Part shown: one piece after another, positions 47,148-55,651 of the stretch
Layout of the letters: each line of letters begins with the position of its first letter
Numbering within the stretch: the first letter of the stretch is position 1
Program-made: the position numbers and the translations under genes
Notes under the pieces: generated by a model
Told to the model about the DNA's origin: nothing
Databases searched by the model: none
Seen by the model: only the letters and a program-made list of their open reading frames with translations
Assembly (NCBI RefSeq): GCF_024170005.1
Contig: NZ_JALJXJ010000012.1
Coordinates: 62,001 to 126,000, forward strand
DNA: 64,000 bases
Reading direction: 5' to 3'
From: Azospirillum lipoferum
GTDB lineage: Bacteria > Pseudomonadota > Alphaproteobacteria > Azospirillales > Azospirillaceae

Positions 47148-48530
47148 ATGAGGCGCACGCTGGTCCTGAACGTTGTCGGGCTGACCGCCGACCTCCTGCC
47201 CCACGCCCCGGCCATTTCACGGCTGGCGGCACGCGGCATGCGTCCGCTGGTGCCCGTGCTGCCGGCGGTCACCTGTACGATGCAGGCCAGCATGCTGACG
47301 GGCCTCCCCCCCGCCGGCCATGGCTGCGTCGCCAACGGCTGGTACGACCGCGACCTGTCGGAGATCCTGTTCTGGAAGCAGAGCAACCGGCTGGTCACCG
47401 GCGAGACGCTGTGGGACGAGGCCAAACGGCGCGACCCGGCCTTTGTCGGGGCGAAGCTGTTCTGGTGGTACAACATGTATTCCGGGGCGGACATCAGCGT
47501 CACGCCGCGCCCGATCTATGCCGCCGACGGCCGCAAGCTGCCGGACATCTACACCCATCCCGACACCCTTCGCGGAGAACTGGCGCAGGCGCTGGGGCCG
47601 TTCCCGCTCTTCCGCTTCTGGGGTCCCGGCGCAGACATCGTGTCGAGCCGCTGGATCGCTGATTGCGCGGCGGAGGTGGAGCACCGCTTCCGCCCGACCC
47701 TGTCCCTGGTCTATCTGCCGCATCTCGACTACGACCTGCAACGGCTCGGACCCGACGATCCACGCATCCCCGCCCAGGTCGCCGCCATCGACTCCCTGGC
47801 TGCCCCGCTGATCGAGGCGGCGGAGCGCGAGGGCACGCGGGTCCTCGTGCTGTCGGAATACGGCATCACCGGCGTCTCCGGCCCCGTCGCCATCAACCAT
47901 GCCCTGCGTCAGGCCGGGCTGATCGCGGTGCGCGAGGAACAGGGCGGCGAACTGCTCGACCCCGGCGCGTCGGCCGCCTTCGCCGTCGCCGACCATCAGC
48001 TGGCCCATGTCTATGTCCGCCGGCCCGAACAGGTGACGGCAGTGCGCGATCTGCTTCTGCGGTTGGACGGGGTCGAGCGGGTACTGGACGCCGATACGCA
48101 ACGCGCCGCCGGCATCCGCCACCCACGCGCCGGCGAGCTTGTCGCGGTCGCCTGCGCCGACCGCTGGTTCAGCTATCCCTACTGGCTGGACGACGACCGG
48201 GCGCCGGACTTCGCCCGGACCGTGGAAATCCACCGCAAGCCCGGCTACGACCCGGCAGAGCTGTTCCTCGACCCCGCCCTGCGCTGGCCCAAGGCATCCA
48301 TCACCTGGCGGCTGGCGAAGAAGGCGCTGGGCTTCCGGACATTGATGGACGTGATCCCGCTCGACGCCGCGCTGGTGAAGGGATCCCACGGGCGCCCGAC
48401 CGACCGGGTGGAGGCCGGACCGCTGCTGATCTCCTCCGAACCCGGACTGCTGCCCGACGGCCCGGTGCCGGCAGAGGCGGTCAAATCCCTCCTGCTCGCC
48501 CATGTCTTCGATGAGGTGACCGGCTCATGA
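47148..48530 (+). CDS. eboF: EboF, alkaline-phosphatase-superfamily (NPP-like) protein
   Basis: A 460-residue protein of the nucleotide pyrophosphatase/phosphodiesterase (NPP) fold, the EboF component. The nucleophile motif is kept as Thr42 in PAVTCTMQASMLTG. Several metal positions differ from NPP enzymes: the N-terminal DG is VG (NVVGLTADLL), the SDHG motif is SEYG (Ser236-Glu237-Tyr238-Gly239), and the D-x-x-GH motif keeps Asp194 (HLDYDLQRLG) but not the His. It may therefore be an altered or non-hydrolytic enzyme, a trait perhaps shared by the EboF family. eboD follows with an ATGA overlap. Confidence 0.85.
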   Translation: MRRTLVLNVVGLTADLLPHAPAISRLAARGMRPLVPVLPAVTCTMQASMLTGLPPAGHGCVANGWYDRDLSEILFWKQSNRLVTGETLWDEAKRRDPAFVGAKLFWWYNMYSGADISVTPRPIYAADGRKLPDIYTHPDTLRGELAQALGPFPLFRFWGPGADIVSSRWIADCAAEVEHRFRPTLSLVYLPHLDYDLQRLGPDDPRIPAQVAAIDSLAAPLIEAAEREGTRVLVLSEYGITGVSGPVAINHALRQAGLIAVREEQGGELLDPGASAAFAVADHQLAHVYVRRPEQVTAVRDLLLRLDGVERVLDADTQRAAGIRHPRAGELVAVACADRWFSYPYWLDDDRAPDFARTVEIHRKPGYDPAELFLDPALRWPKASITWRLAKKALGFRTLMDVIPLDAALVKGSHGRPTDRVEAGPLLISSEPGLLPDGPVPAEAVKSLLLAHVFDEVTGS

Positions 48531-49720
48531 CCTCTACGCTCCATCCGGACATCCGTTCCCCCATTATCCGCCAGCGCTTCGCCGTCACCTTCGAGTATGC
48601 CGTCGCCTTCACCCGCGACGCCTTCGACCCGGCCAATTCCACGTTGGCCGACGCCATGGGGACAGCCGGGGCCGATCCACGCCCGCGCTGCCTCGCCTTC
48701 GTCGACATGGGCGTACTGGCTGGGCATCCGGCATTGCCGGAGGCCATCGCCGCCCACTTCGCCGCACGCGACGACCTGCCCACGCTGGTGGTCCCGCCGC
48801 GGCTGCTGCCGGGCGGGGAGGCGGTGAAGAACGACCCGGCGCTGATCGGCCAGATGCACGACGCCATCCTCGGGCACGGCATCGACCGGCATTCCTATGT
48901 GCTGGCGGTCGGCGGCGGCGCCTTTCTGGACGCGGTCGGGCTTGCCGCCTCCACCGCCCATCGCGGCGTGCGGCTGGTGCGCATGCCGACCACGGTACTG
49001 GCGCAGAACGATTCCGGAGTCGGGGTGAAGAGCGCCATCAACCTGAACGGCGCCAAGAACCAGATCGGCACTTTCGCCCCGCCCTGGGCGGTGGTCAACG
49101 ACGCCGCCTTCCTCGACAGCCTGCCGCAGCGCGACCGCATCGCCGGCATGGCGGAGGCGGTGAAGGTGGCCCTGATCCGCGACGGCGCCTTCTTCGAATG
49201 GCTGGAACGGTCGGCCGATGCCCTGACCCTGTTCGAGCCCGAGGCCGTCGCCCACCTGATCCGCCGCTGCGCCGAGCTGCATATGCGCCAGATCACCGGG
49301 GGCGGCGATCCGTTCGAGCAGGGCAGCGCCCGTCCGCTCGATTTCGGCCACTGGGCGGCGCACAAGCTGGAAACCTTGAGCCGCAACCACCTGCGCCATG
49401 GCGAGGCGGTGGCCGTCGGCATCGCCCTCGACACCCGCTATTCGGTGCTGGCCGGCCTGCTGCCGGAGGGCGAGGACCTGCGCGTCGCCGTCCTGCTGGA
49501 GCATCTGGGCTTCCGCCTGTGGCACCCGGCGCTGGCCCGCGTCGATGCCGCCGGCCGGCCGCTGGTGCTGGCCGGGCTGGAGGAATTCCGCGAACATCTC
49601 GGCGGCCGGCTGACCATCACCCTGCTGGCCGGGATCGGCCGGGGGATCGAGGTCAACGCGATGGACGCCGGACTGGTCGAAAGCGCCATCGGCTGGCTGT
49701 CGGCACGGGAGGCCGCCTGA
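48527..49720 (+). CDS. eboD: EboD, 3-dehydroquinate-synthase-like cyclase
   Basis: A 397-residue sugar-phosphate cyclase related to AroB. NAD-binding and catalytic motifs are conserved: VGGGAFLDAVG, PTTVLAQNDSGVGVKSA, GAKNQIG, and the zinc ligands in GMAEAVK (Glu), LDFGHWAAHKLE (His) and LRHGEAVAVG (His). It is therefore likely an active cyclase, but with an N-terminal extension and divergent sequence that set it apart from a housekeeping AroB. The EboD group may make a cyclitol rather than dehydroquinate. Its ATG overlaps the eboF stop, and its stop overlaps the eboE start. Confidence 0.9.
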   Translation: MTSTLHPDIRSPIIRQRFAVTFEYAVAFTRDAFDPANSTLADAMGTAGADPRPRCLAFVDMGVLAGHPALPEAIAAHFAARDDLPTLVVPPRLLPGGEAVKNDPALIGQMHDAILGHGIDRHSYVLAVGGGAFLDAVGLAASTAHRGVRLVRMPTTVLAQNDSGVGVKSAINLNGAKNQIGTFAPPWAVVNDAAFLDSLPQRDRIAGMAEAVKVALIRDGAFFEWLERSADALTLFEPEAVAHLIRRCAELHMRQITGGGDPFEQGSARPLDFGHWAAHKLETLSRNHLRHGEAVAVGIALDTRYSVLAGLLPEGEDLRVAVLLEHLGFRLWHPALARVDAAGRPLVLAGLEEFREHLGGRLTITLLAGIGRGIEVNAMDAGLVESAIGWLSAREAA

Positions 49721-50901
49721 TGCGCCTGCCCGGCGGCGGCACGCTCGGCTACTGCCTGAACGTCCACCCGACGCAAAGCTTCGCCGAGGTGCGGACGGCC
49801 CTGCTGGGACCGGTGCGGGAGATCAGGCGCCGGCTTTGCCCCGACCGCCCCTTCGGCGTCGGGCTGCGCCTGTCGGCAGAGGCCGCAGCGGAAGTGGGAG
49901 TGGCGGCGGAGCTTGCGGCGATCTTCGAAGGCGAGGGGTTCGAGCCCTTCACCATGAACGGCTTCCCCTATGGCCGCTTCCACGGGGCGCCGGTCAAGGA
50001 GGCCGTCTACGAGCCGGACTGGACGACGAAGGAGCGGGTCGCCTACAGCCTCTCCCTGGCCGGGACCATGGCAGCCCTGGTCCCGCCGGGTGGCTTCGCA
50101 ACCATCAGCACGGTGCCTGGTGGCTACGCCCCGCGCGTGATCGGGCGCGAAGCGGTGGTGGCCGACAGGTTGTTGCAGGCCGTCGCCGGGCTGGTCCGGT
50201 TGGAGCGGGCGACCGGCCGCACCGTCGCGCTGGCACTGGAGCCGGAACCCTGGTGCCTGCTGGAAAGCACCGCCGATGCCGTCGCCTTCTTTGGCGGATA
50301 CCTGTTCAGCGAGGCGGCGGCAAGGCGGCTCGGCGTCCTCGCCGGACTGACGGCCGACGAGGCGGCAGTGGCACTGCCCCGCCATCTCGGCCTCTGCCTG
50401 GACGTCTGTCACATGGCGGTCAATTTCGAGGAACCGGCGGAGTCGCTGACCGCCCTGGCCGCCGCCGGCATTCCGATCCACAAGGTGCAGCTCAGCGCAG
50501 CCCTCCGGATCGCGCGGGTGGATGACGCGGCGCGGGAGCGCATCGCCGCCTTCCGCGATGCCGTCTATCTCCACCAGACCGTCGCCCGCGCGGCGGACGG
50601 AACGGTACGGCGCCTCGTCGATCTGCCGCAGGCGCTGGAAAGTGACGGCGGCCAGGATGAGGAATGGCGGGTCCATTTTCACGTACCGGTCTTCGCCCAG
50701 CCGGAACCGCCGCTCGACTCCACCCGCGGCGCACTGGAACGGCTGCTGGCGATCCACCGCGACCGGCCAATAGCGCCGCATCTGGAGGTCGAAACCTACA
50801 CCTGGGACGTCCTGCCCGCCGAAGCCTGCGGGGCGGGGGGCATCAGCGTCGTCGACGGAATTGAAAGGGAATTGCGATGGGTGTTGGAACGGCTGTCCTG
50901 A
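49720..50901 (+). CDS. eboE: EboE, xylose-isomerase-like TIM-barrel metabolite traffic protein
   Basis: A 393-residue TIM-barrel protein of the EboE family, with the family-like opening LGYCLNVHPTQSFAEV and LEPEPWCLLES, LGLCLDVCHMAVNFE, KVQLSAALR and LEVETYTWDVLP. The histidine/glutamate pattern suggests a metal site like that of sugar isomerases and epimerases. The substrate is unknown. The ATG overlaps the eboD stop by one base (TGATG) with GGGAGG upstream; the longer frame to 49198 runs inside eboD and is rejected. Confidence 0.9.
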   Translation: MRLPGGGTLGYCLNVHPTQSFAEVRTALLGPVREIRRRLCPDRPFGVGLRLSAEAAAEVGVAAELAAIFEGEGFEPFTMNGFPYGRFHGAPVKEAVYEPDWTTKERVAYSLSLAGTMAALVPPGGFATISTVPGGYAPRVIGREAVVADRLLQAVAGLVRLERATGRTVALALEPEPWCLLESTADAVAFFGGYLFSEAAARRLGVLAGLTADEAAVALPRHLGLCLDVCHMAVNFEEPAESLTALAAAGIPIHKVQLSAALRIARVDDAARERIAAFRDAVYLHQTVARAADGTVRRLVDLPQALESDGGQDEEWRVHFHVPVFAQPEPPLDSTRGALERLLAIHRDRPIAPHLEVETYTWDVLPAEACGAGGISVVDGIERELRWVLERLS

Positions 50902-51797
50902 TCCGCCCGCGCGCGGCCCTGATCCTTGGTCGTGTTTCGAACCTGCCGACGGTGCTGAGCAACGCCATGGCCGGCATTGCGCTGGCTGGTGCCGGGGCGC
51001 TGGACGGCATGGCCGGTGGGGAGCTTGTCGGTGGAGTCGCCCGCGCGGCCATCGTGCTGGCGCTGTTCTATGTCGGCGGCATGTACCTGAACGACGCCTT
51101 CGATGCGGAGATCGACGCGCGGGAGCGACCGGCCCGCCCCATCCCCCGGGGCGACGCCACCCGCGGCACGGTGTTCGCCGCCGGCTTCGCCCTGATCGGA
51201 CTGGGTCTTGCCCTGGCGGCAGTGTCGGGACTGGAGGCCGGTCTGTGCGGCGGCCTGCTGGCCGGGGCGATCCTGCTCTATGACATTCTGCACAAGCGCA
51301 CGGCGGCGGCCCCGGCGATCATGGGGCTGTGCCGGCTGCTGTCCTATGCCACCGCAGCGGCAGCCGTCGGTGGAGAGGCCGGTGGGGGGGCGCTGGCGCC
51401 CTGGATGCTGCTGGGCGCCGGCGGGCTGTTCTGCCATGTCGTCGGGCTGACCTTCGCCGCCCGGCAGGAGGCCTACGACCGGCTGGACAACGCCTGGCCG
51501 CTCGGCGTCCTGGCGGTTCCGCTGACCGGGGCGTTGTGGGTCTCGCTCGGCAGTCCGCTGGCGTTCGGGCTGTGGGCCGCCCTGGCGGCGGCGACGGGCT
51601 GGGCCGTGCAGCGGCTGTTCCGCCGGGCGCCCGGTGACGTTCCGCGCGCGGTGGCGGTGCTGATCGCCGCGATCGCGCTGTACGACGCGGTGTTGATCGC
51701 CGCCGCAGGATCGGGAGCCGCAGCCCCGCTCACCCTTGCCGCCGCGCTGTGCTTCCCGCTGACCCTGGCGCTCCAGAGGGTCATTCCGGGAACCTGA
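50877..51797 (+). CDS. eboC: EboC, UbiA-like prenyltransferase
   Basis: A 306-residue membrane prenyltransferase with about eight or nine segments. The first prenyl-diphosphate motif NDxxD is in MYLNDAFDAEIDARERPARPIPRG, and the second acidic motif is in EAYDRLDN. EboC would attach a prenyl or polyprenyl chain to a small aromatic or cyclitol acceptor, perhaps to move it across the membrane. The ATG lies within the end of eboE (25-base overlap) with AAAGGGAA upstream. It is the last gene of the ebo run; a 230-base gap separates it from actA. Confidence 0.9.
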   Translation: MGVGTAVLIRPRAALILGRVSNLPTVLSNAMAGIALAGAGALDGMAGGELVGGVARAAIVLALFYVGGMYLNDAFDAEIDARERPARPIPRGDATRGTVFAAGFALIGLGLALAAVSGLEAGLCGGLLAGAILLYDILHKRTAAAPAIMGLCRLLSYATAAAAVGGEAGGGALAPWMLLGAGGLFCHVVGLTFAARQEAYDRLDNAWPLGVLAVPLTGALWVSLGSPLAFGLWAALAAATGWAVQRLFRRAPGDVPRAVAVLIAAIALYDAVLIAAAGSGAAAPLTLAAALCFPLTLALQRVIPGT

Positions 51798-51904
51798 TCC
51801 GGTCCGGCGGCCAAGCCCCATCCTCTCTGTACCAAAGTGACGTCATCCCGCACTGTCCATGGCGATTCGGGACGCTGTCCGATTGGCGCAGCGGGGCCGG
51901 GGCA

Positions 51905-51920
51905 GTCGGGCTAGCCCGAC
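51905..51920. promoter_or_regulatory. 16-bp palindrome upstream of the actA operon
   Basis: GTCGGGCTAGCCCGAC is a perfect palindrome with no spacer, 108 bases before the actA start codon in the 230-base gap after eboC. It may be an operator for the respiratory operon or part of an eboC terminator; no T-run follows. Confidence 0.45.
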
Positions 51921-52027
51921 CACGGCAGGGAACCTGACGGCGAATGGGGGCTTGAAGCGGTGAGGTCGCGTGCAGACGCCGACCCCACCAAACGGCCGCC
52001 CCGGCGGCGCGACGGGGATCCAGAGCC

Positions 52028-52681
52028 GTGCCGGGTGTTTTCAGCCCCATCGCCAACATTCTGACCAAACTGGTGCTCTACACGCTGCTGGCGGGACTGA
52101 TCACGCTGGCCGGCGGCGCGTGGTTCTTTCCCAACACCACCTACGCGACCCGGGTCGGCGTCGCACAGCCGCAGCCGGTTCCCTTCAGCCACGAACACCA
52201 TGTCGGCGGGCTGGGGCTGGACTGCCGCTATTGCCACACGTCGGTGGAGGTGTCGGCCAATGCCGGCCTGCCACCGACCCACACCTGCATGACCTGCCAT
52301 TCGCAGATCTGGACCAATGCGGAGTTGCTGGCCCCGGTGCGCCAGAGCCTCGCCACCGGAACGCCGATCCGCTGGAACCGGGTCAACACGCTGCCCGACT
52401 ATGTCTTCTTCAATCACAGCATCCATGTCGCCAAGGGCGTCGGCTGCACCACCTGCCATGGGCCGGTGGACAGCATGCCCCTGACCTGGAAGGGAGCGAG
52501 CCTGCGGATGAGCTGGTGCCTGGACTGTCATCGCGATCCCGCCCCGAACCTGCGCCCGAAAGAGGCGGTCTTCGACACCGGCTGGAAACGGACCGCGACG
52601 ACGCCCTCCGGCGAACAACTGATGGCCAGCTATCACATCCATCCCGGAACCCTGTCCGACTGCTCGGTGTGTCACCGATGA
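52028..52681 (+). CDS. actA: Alternative complex III pentahaem cytochrome subunit ActA
   Basis: A 217-residue cytochrome c3-family protein with an N-terminal membrane anchor (about residues 13-35) and five CxxCH haem motifs beginning at residues 66 (CRYCH), 87 (CMTCH), 140 (CTTCH), 164 (CLDCH) and 212 (CSVCH). In alternative complex III (quinol:electron acceptor oxidoreductase) ActA carries electrons from the complex to a cytochrome or directly to the caa3 oxidase. It uses a GTG start with GGGGA about ten bases upstream. It opens a twelve-gene operon; actB overlaps its stop codon as ATGA. Confidence 0.93.
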   Translation: MPGVFSPIANILTKLVLYTLLAGLITLAGGAWFFPNTTYATRVGVAQPQPVPFSHEHHVGGLGLDCRYCHTSVEVSANAGLPPTHTCMTCHSQIWTNAELLAPVRQSLATGTPIRWNRVNTLPDYVFFNHSIHVAKGVGCTTCHGPVDSMPLTWKGASLRMSWCLDCHRDPAPNLRPKEAVFDTGWKRTATTPSGEQLMASYHIHPGTLSDCSVCHR

Positions 52682-55647
52682 CGGGGCCGGAGGAGTTGGG
52701 GTGGCGGATCCAGGGCGGATTGGCCGGCCAGAGCGGCCGGGCGCTGTGGCGCAGCCTGGATGAACTGTCGCGCGAGCCGGCCGTGCTGGAGATACTGCGC
52801 GCCGAGTTTCCCGGCATGCCGGACCTCGCAGACGCGCGTGTCGGCCGCCGCCGGCTGCTGGAACTGATGGGCGCCTCCTTCGCACTGGCCGGGTTGTCGG
52901 GCTGCGGTCCGGGAGAGGAGGTGGACAAAGCCATTCCCTATGTCACCATGCCGTCCGGACTGGTCCCCGGCGTCGCCCGCCATTTCGCCACCGCCGTCAC
53001 CCGCGGCGGCTATGCCGACGGCGTGCTGGCGATCCACCAGATGGGACGCCCGGTGCAGCTGGAGGGCAATCCCGACCATCCCGCCAGCCTGGGCGCGCTC
53101 GACCCGATCATCCAGGCCAGCATCCTCGACCTCTACGACCCCGACCGCTCGCGCACCGTGCTGCACGCCGGCCGGGCGTCGAGCACCAACGGGATGGTCA
53201 AGGCGCTGGTCGACCGCCTGCCCGCCCTGGCCGCGCGCGGTGGCGACGGGCTGCGGCTGCTGACCGGGACCGTCACCTCCCCCACTCTGGCCCGGCAGAT
53301 CGCCGCGCTGAAGCAGCACTTTCCGGCGATGCAGTGGCACCGTTGGGAAGCCGACGGGCGCGACACGGTGCGGGCCGGTTCGGTGCTGGCTTTCGGGCGG
53401 CCGGTCGACACCGTGCTGCATCTCGACCACGCCAAGATGATCCTGACGGTGGAGAGCGATTTCCTCGACAGCGCGCCTGGGCATCTGCGCTACGCCCGCG
53501 ACTTCGCCCGCCGCCGCCGTGCGGCAGAGGACGGACGGCCGGAGGAGATGAGCCGCCTCTATGCGGTGGAAAGCTCGCCCACCCTTGCCGGCGCCCGCGC
53601 CGACCACCGCTTCGCTGTCCGGCCCGACGAGGTGGAGGCGGTGGTGCGCGCGCTGGCCGCCGAGCTTGGCGCCGGGCCGGCGGAGTGGCGGCAGGGTGCT
53701 CCCGGCTGGCTGGGTGCCATCGCCCGCGACCTGTCCGCCAATCGCGGTGCGGCGCTGGTCCATGCCGGCCCGGCCCAGCCGCCCGCCGTCCATGCGCTGG
53801 TCCACGCCATCAACGATGCGCTTGGCGCACCCGGACAGACGGTCAGCCACATCGAGCCGGTGGAGGCCGATCCGGTCGACCATGCCCAGTCAATCAAGGG
53901 GCTGGTCGCCGACATGGCGGCGGGACGGGTCGACACGCTGCTGATCCTGGGCGCCAACCCGGTCTTCACCGCTCCCGCCGATCTCGATTTCGCCGCAGCG
54001 CTGGGGAAGGTGCCGCTGTCCGTCCATCTCGGCACCGCGCCGGACGAGACCGCCGTGCTCTGCACCTGGCATGTGCCGGAGGCGCATGAGCTGGAACGCT
54101 GGGGCGATGCGCGGGCCTTCGATGGCACCGTCACCATCCAGCAGCCGCAGGTCCAGCCGCTGTGGGGCGGCTGGTCGCCGCAGGAACTGCTGGCGGTCCT
54201 CGACGGGGAGACGCGGCCCGACGGTTACTCCATCGTCCGGCAGAGCTGGATGGAGCGCCTCCAGGGCAAGGGCGATGCGGCGGAGTTGTGGGCGGACACC
54301 CTGCGCATGGGCGTGGTGCCGGACAGCGCCGCCGCACCGGTTTCCGTTTCGCTGTTGCCCGGCTTGGCGGATCGCCTGCCCCCGGCTGCAACACAGCCCA
54401 ACGGTACGCTGACCGCGCTGTTCCGGCCGGACCCGTGGCTGCGCGACGGGCGCTACGCCAATCTCGGTTGGTTGCAGGAACTGCCCCGGCCCTTCACCAC
54501 CCTGACCTGGGACAACGCCCTGCTGATCGCACCGGCGACCGCGCAGCGGCTGGACCTCAAGAACGAGGATGTGGTGGAGGTGCACACCGCCAGCGGCCGG
54601 CTGCGGGCGCCGGTCTGGCTGCTCCCCGGCCATGCCCCGGACTGCGTCACCCTGCCCTTCGGCTTCGGGCGCCGGATCGTTGGGCGGGTCGGACGCGATG
54701 TCGGATTCGACGCCTTCCAGCTGCGGACCTCGGGCAATCTGTGGCAACAGCCGGGAGTGGAACTGCGCAAGACCGGGGAAAGCCACCGCTTGGCCGCTAC
54801 CCAGCACCACCAGATGATCGACTCCCCCGATGTGGTCCGCCACGCCACGCTGGACGAGTTCCACCAAAATCCTGGCTTCGCCAAGCGCAAGGAACCGCAG
54901 CAATCTCTCTATCCGGATTACGATTATCCGCGAAACGCCTGGGGCATGGCGATCAACCTGAATGCCTGCATCGGTTGCAACGCCTGCACCGCCGCCTGCC
55001 AGGGCGAGAACAACATCGCGGTGGTCGGCAAGGAGGAGGTGCTGCGGAACCGCCAGATGCACTGGATCCGTATCGACACCTGGTACGAGGGCGGGGCGGC
55101 GGCCCCGGAGCAGACCCTTTTCCAGCCGATGACCTGCATGCATTGCGAGAACGCGCCCTGCGAGGTGGTCTGCCCGGTCGCCGCCACCATGCATGACGCC
55201 GACGGGCTGAACGTGATGGTCTACAATCGCTGCGTCGGCACCCGCTTCTGCTCCAACAACTGTCCGTACAAGGTCCGGCGTTTCAACTACTTCAACTATT
55301 CCGGCGACGACAACCGGCTGTCGATGTCCTGGAACCCCGACGTCTCCGTCCGGGCGCGCGGCGTCATGGAGAAATGCACCTACTGCATCCAGCGCATCCG
55401 CAACGCCCGGATCGCCGCCGACCGCGAGAACCGGCCGATCCGCGACGGCGAGGTGAAGACCGCCTGCCAGCAGGCCTGCCCGGCGGAGGCCATCGTCTTC
55501 GGCGACCTGAACGATCCCGACAGCGCGGTCAGCCGCCGCAAGGCGAGCCCGCTGGACTATGGCGTCCTGACCGAGTTGAACACCCGGCCCCGTACGACCT
55601 ACGAGGCGCGGCTGCGCAACCCCAATCCCGAGCTTCAGGAGGTGTAA
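52678..55647 (+). CDS. actB: Alternative complex III iron-sulfur/molybdopterin-like subunit ActB
   Basis: A 989-residue fusion. A twin-arginine-like segment (VGRRRLLELMGAS, residues 55-67) leads to a lipobox (GLSGC, Cys76), so the protein is likely exported folded and lipid-anchored. The middle part (about 90-700) is a molybdopterin-oxidoreductase-like domain that in ActB lacks the cofactor. The last 230 residues hold ferredoxin-type cysteine groups starting at Cys764 (CIGCNACTAAC, CMHCENAPCEVVC, CVGTRFCSNNC, CTYCIQR and a later CQQAC) for three 4Fe-4S and one 3Fe-4S cluster. It passes electrons from the quinol site towards ActA. Confidence 0.93.
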   Translation: MTGPEELGWRIQGGLAGQSGRALWRSLDELSREPAVLEILRAEFPGMPDLADARVGRRRLLELMGASFALAGLSGCGPGEEVDKAIPYVTMPSGLVPGVARHFATAVTRGGYADGVLAIHQMGRPVQLEGNPDHPASLGALDPIIQASILDLYDPDRSRTVLHAGRASSTNGMVKALVDRLPALAARGGDGLRLLTGTVTSPTLARQIAALKQHFPAMQWHRWEADGRDTVRAGSVLAFGRPVDTVLHLDHAKMILTVESDFLDSAPGHLRYARDFARRRRAAEDGRPEEMSRLYAVESSPTLAGARADHRFAVRPDEVEAVVRALAAELGAGPAEWRQGAPGWLGAIARDLSANRGAALVHAGPAQPPAVHALVHAINDALGAPGQTVSHIEPVEADPVDHAQSIKGLVADMAAGRVDTLLILGANPVFTAPADLDFAAALGKVPLSVHLGTAPDETAVLCTWHVPEAHELERWGDARAFDGTVTIQQPQVQPLWGGWSPQELLAVLDGETRPDGYSIVRQSWMERLQGKGDAAELWADTLRMGVVPDSAAAPVSVSLLPGLADRLPPAATQPNGTLTALFRPDPWLRDGRYANLGWLQELPRPFTTLTWDNALLIAPATAQRLDLKNEDVVEVHTASGRLRAPVWLLPGHAPDCVTLPFGFGRRIVGRVGRDVGFDAFQLRTSGNLWQQPGVELRKTGESHRLAATQHHQMIDSPDVVRHATLDEFHQNPGFAKRKEPQQSLYPDYDYPRNAWGMAINLNACIGCNACTAACQGENNIAVVGKEEVLRNRQMHWIRIDTWYEGGAAAPEQTLFQPMTCMHCENAPCEVVCPVAATMHDADGLNVMVYNRCVGTRFCSNNCPYKVRRFNYFNYSGDDNRLSMSWNPDVSVRARGVMEKCTYCIQRIRNARIAADRENRPIRDGEVKTACQQACPAEAIVFGDLNDPDSAVSRRKASPLDYGVLTELNTRPRTTYEARLRNPNPELQEV

Positions 55648-55651
55648 GCCG

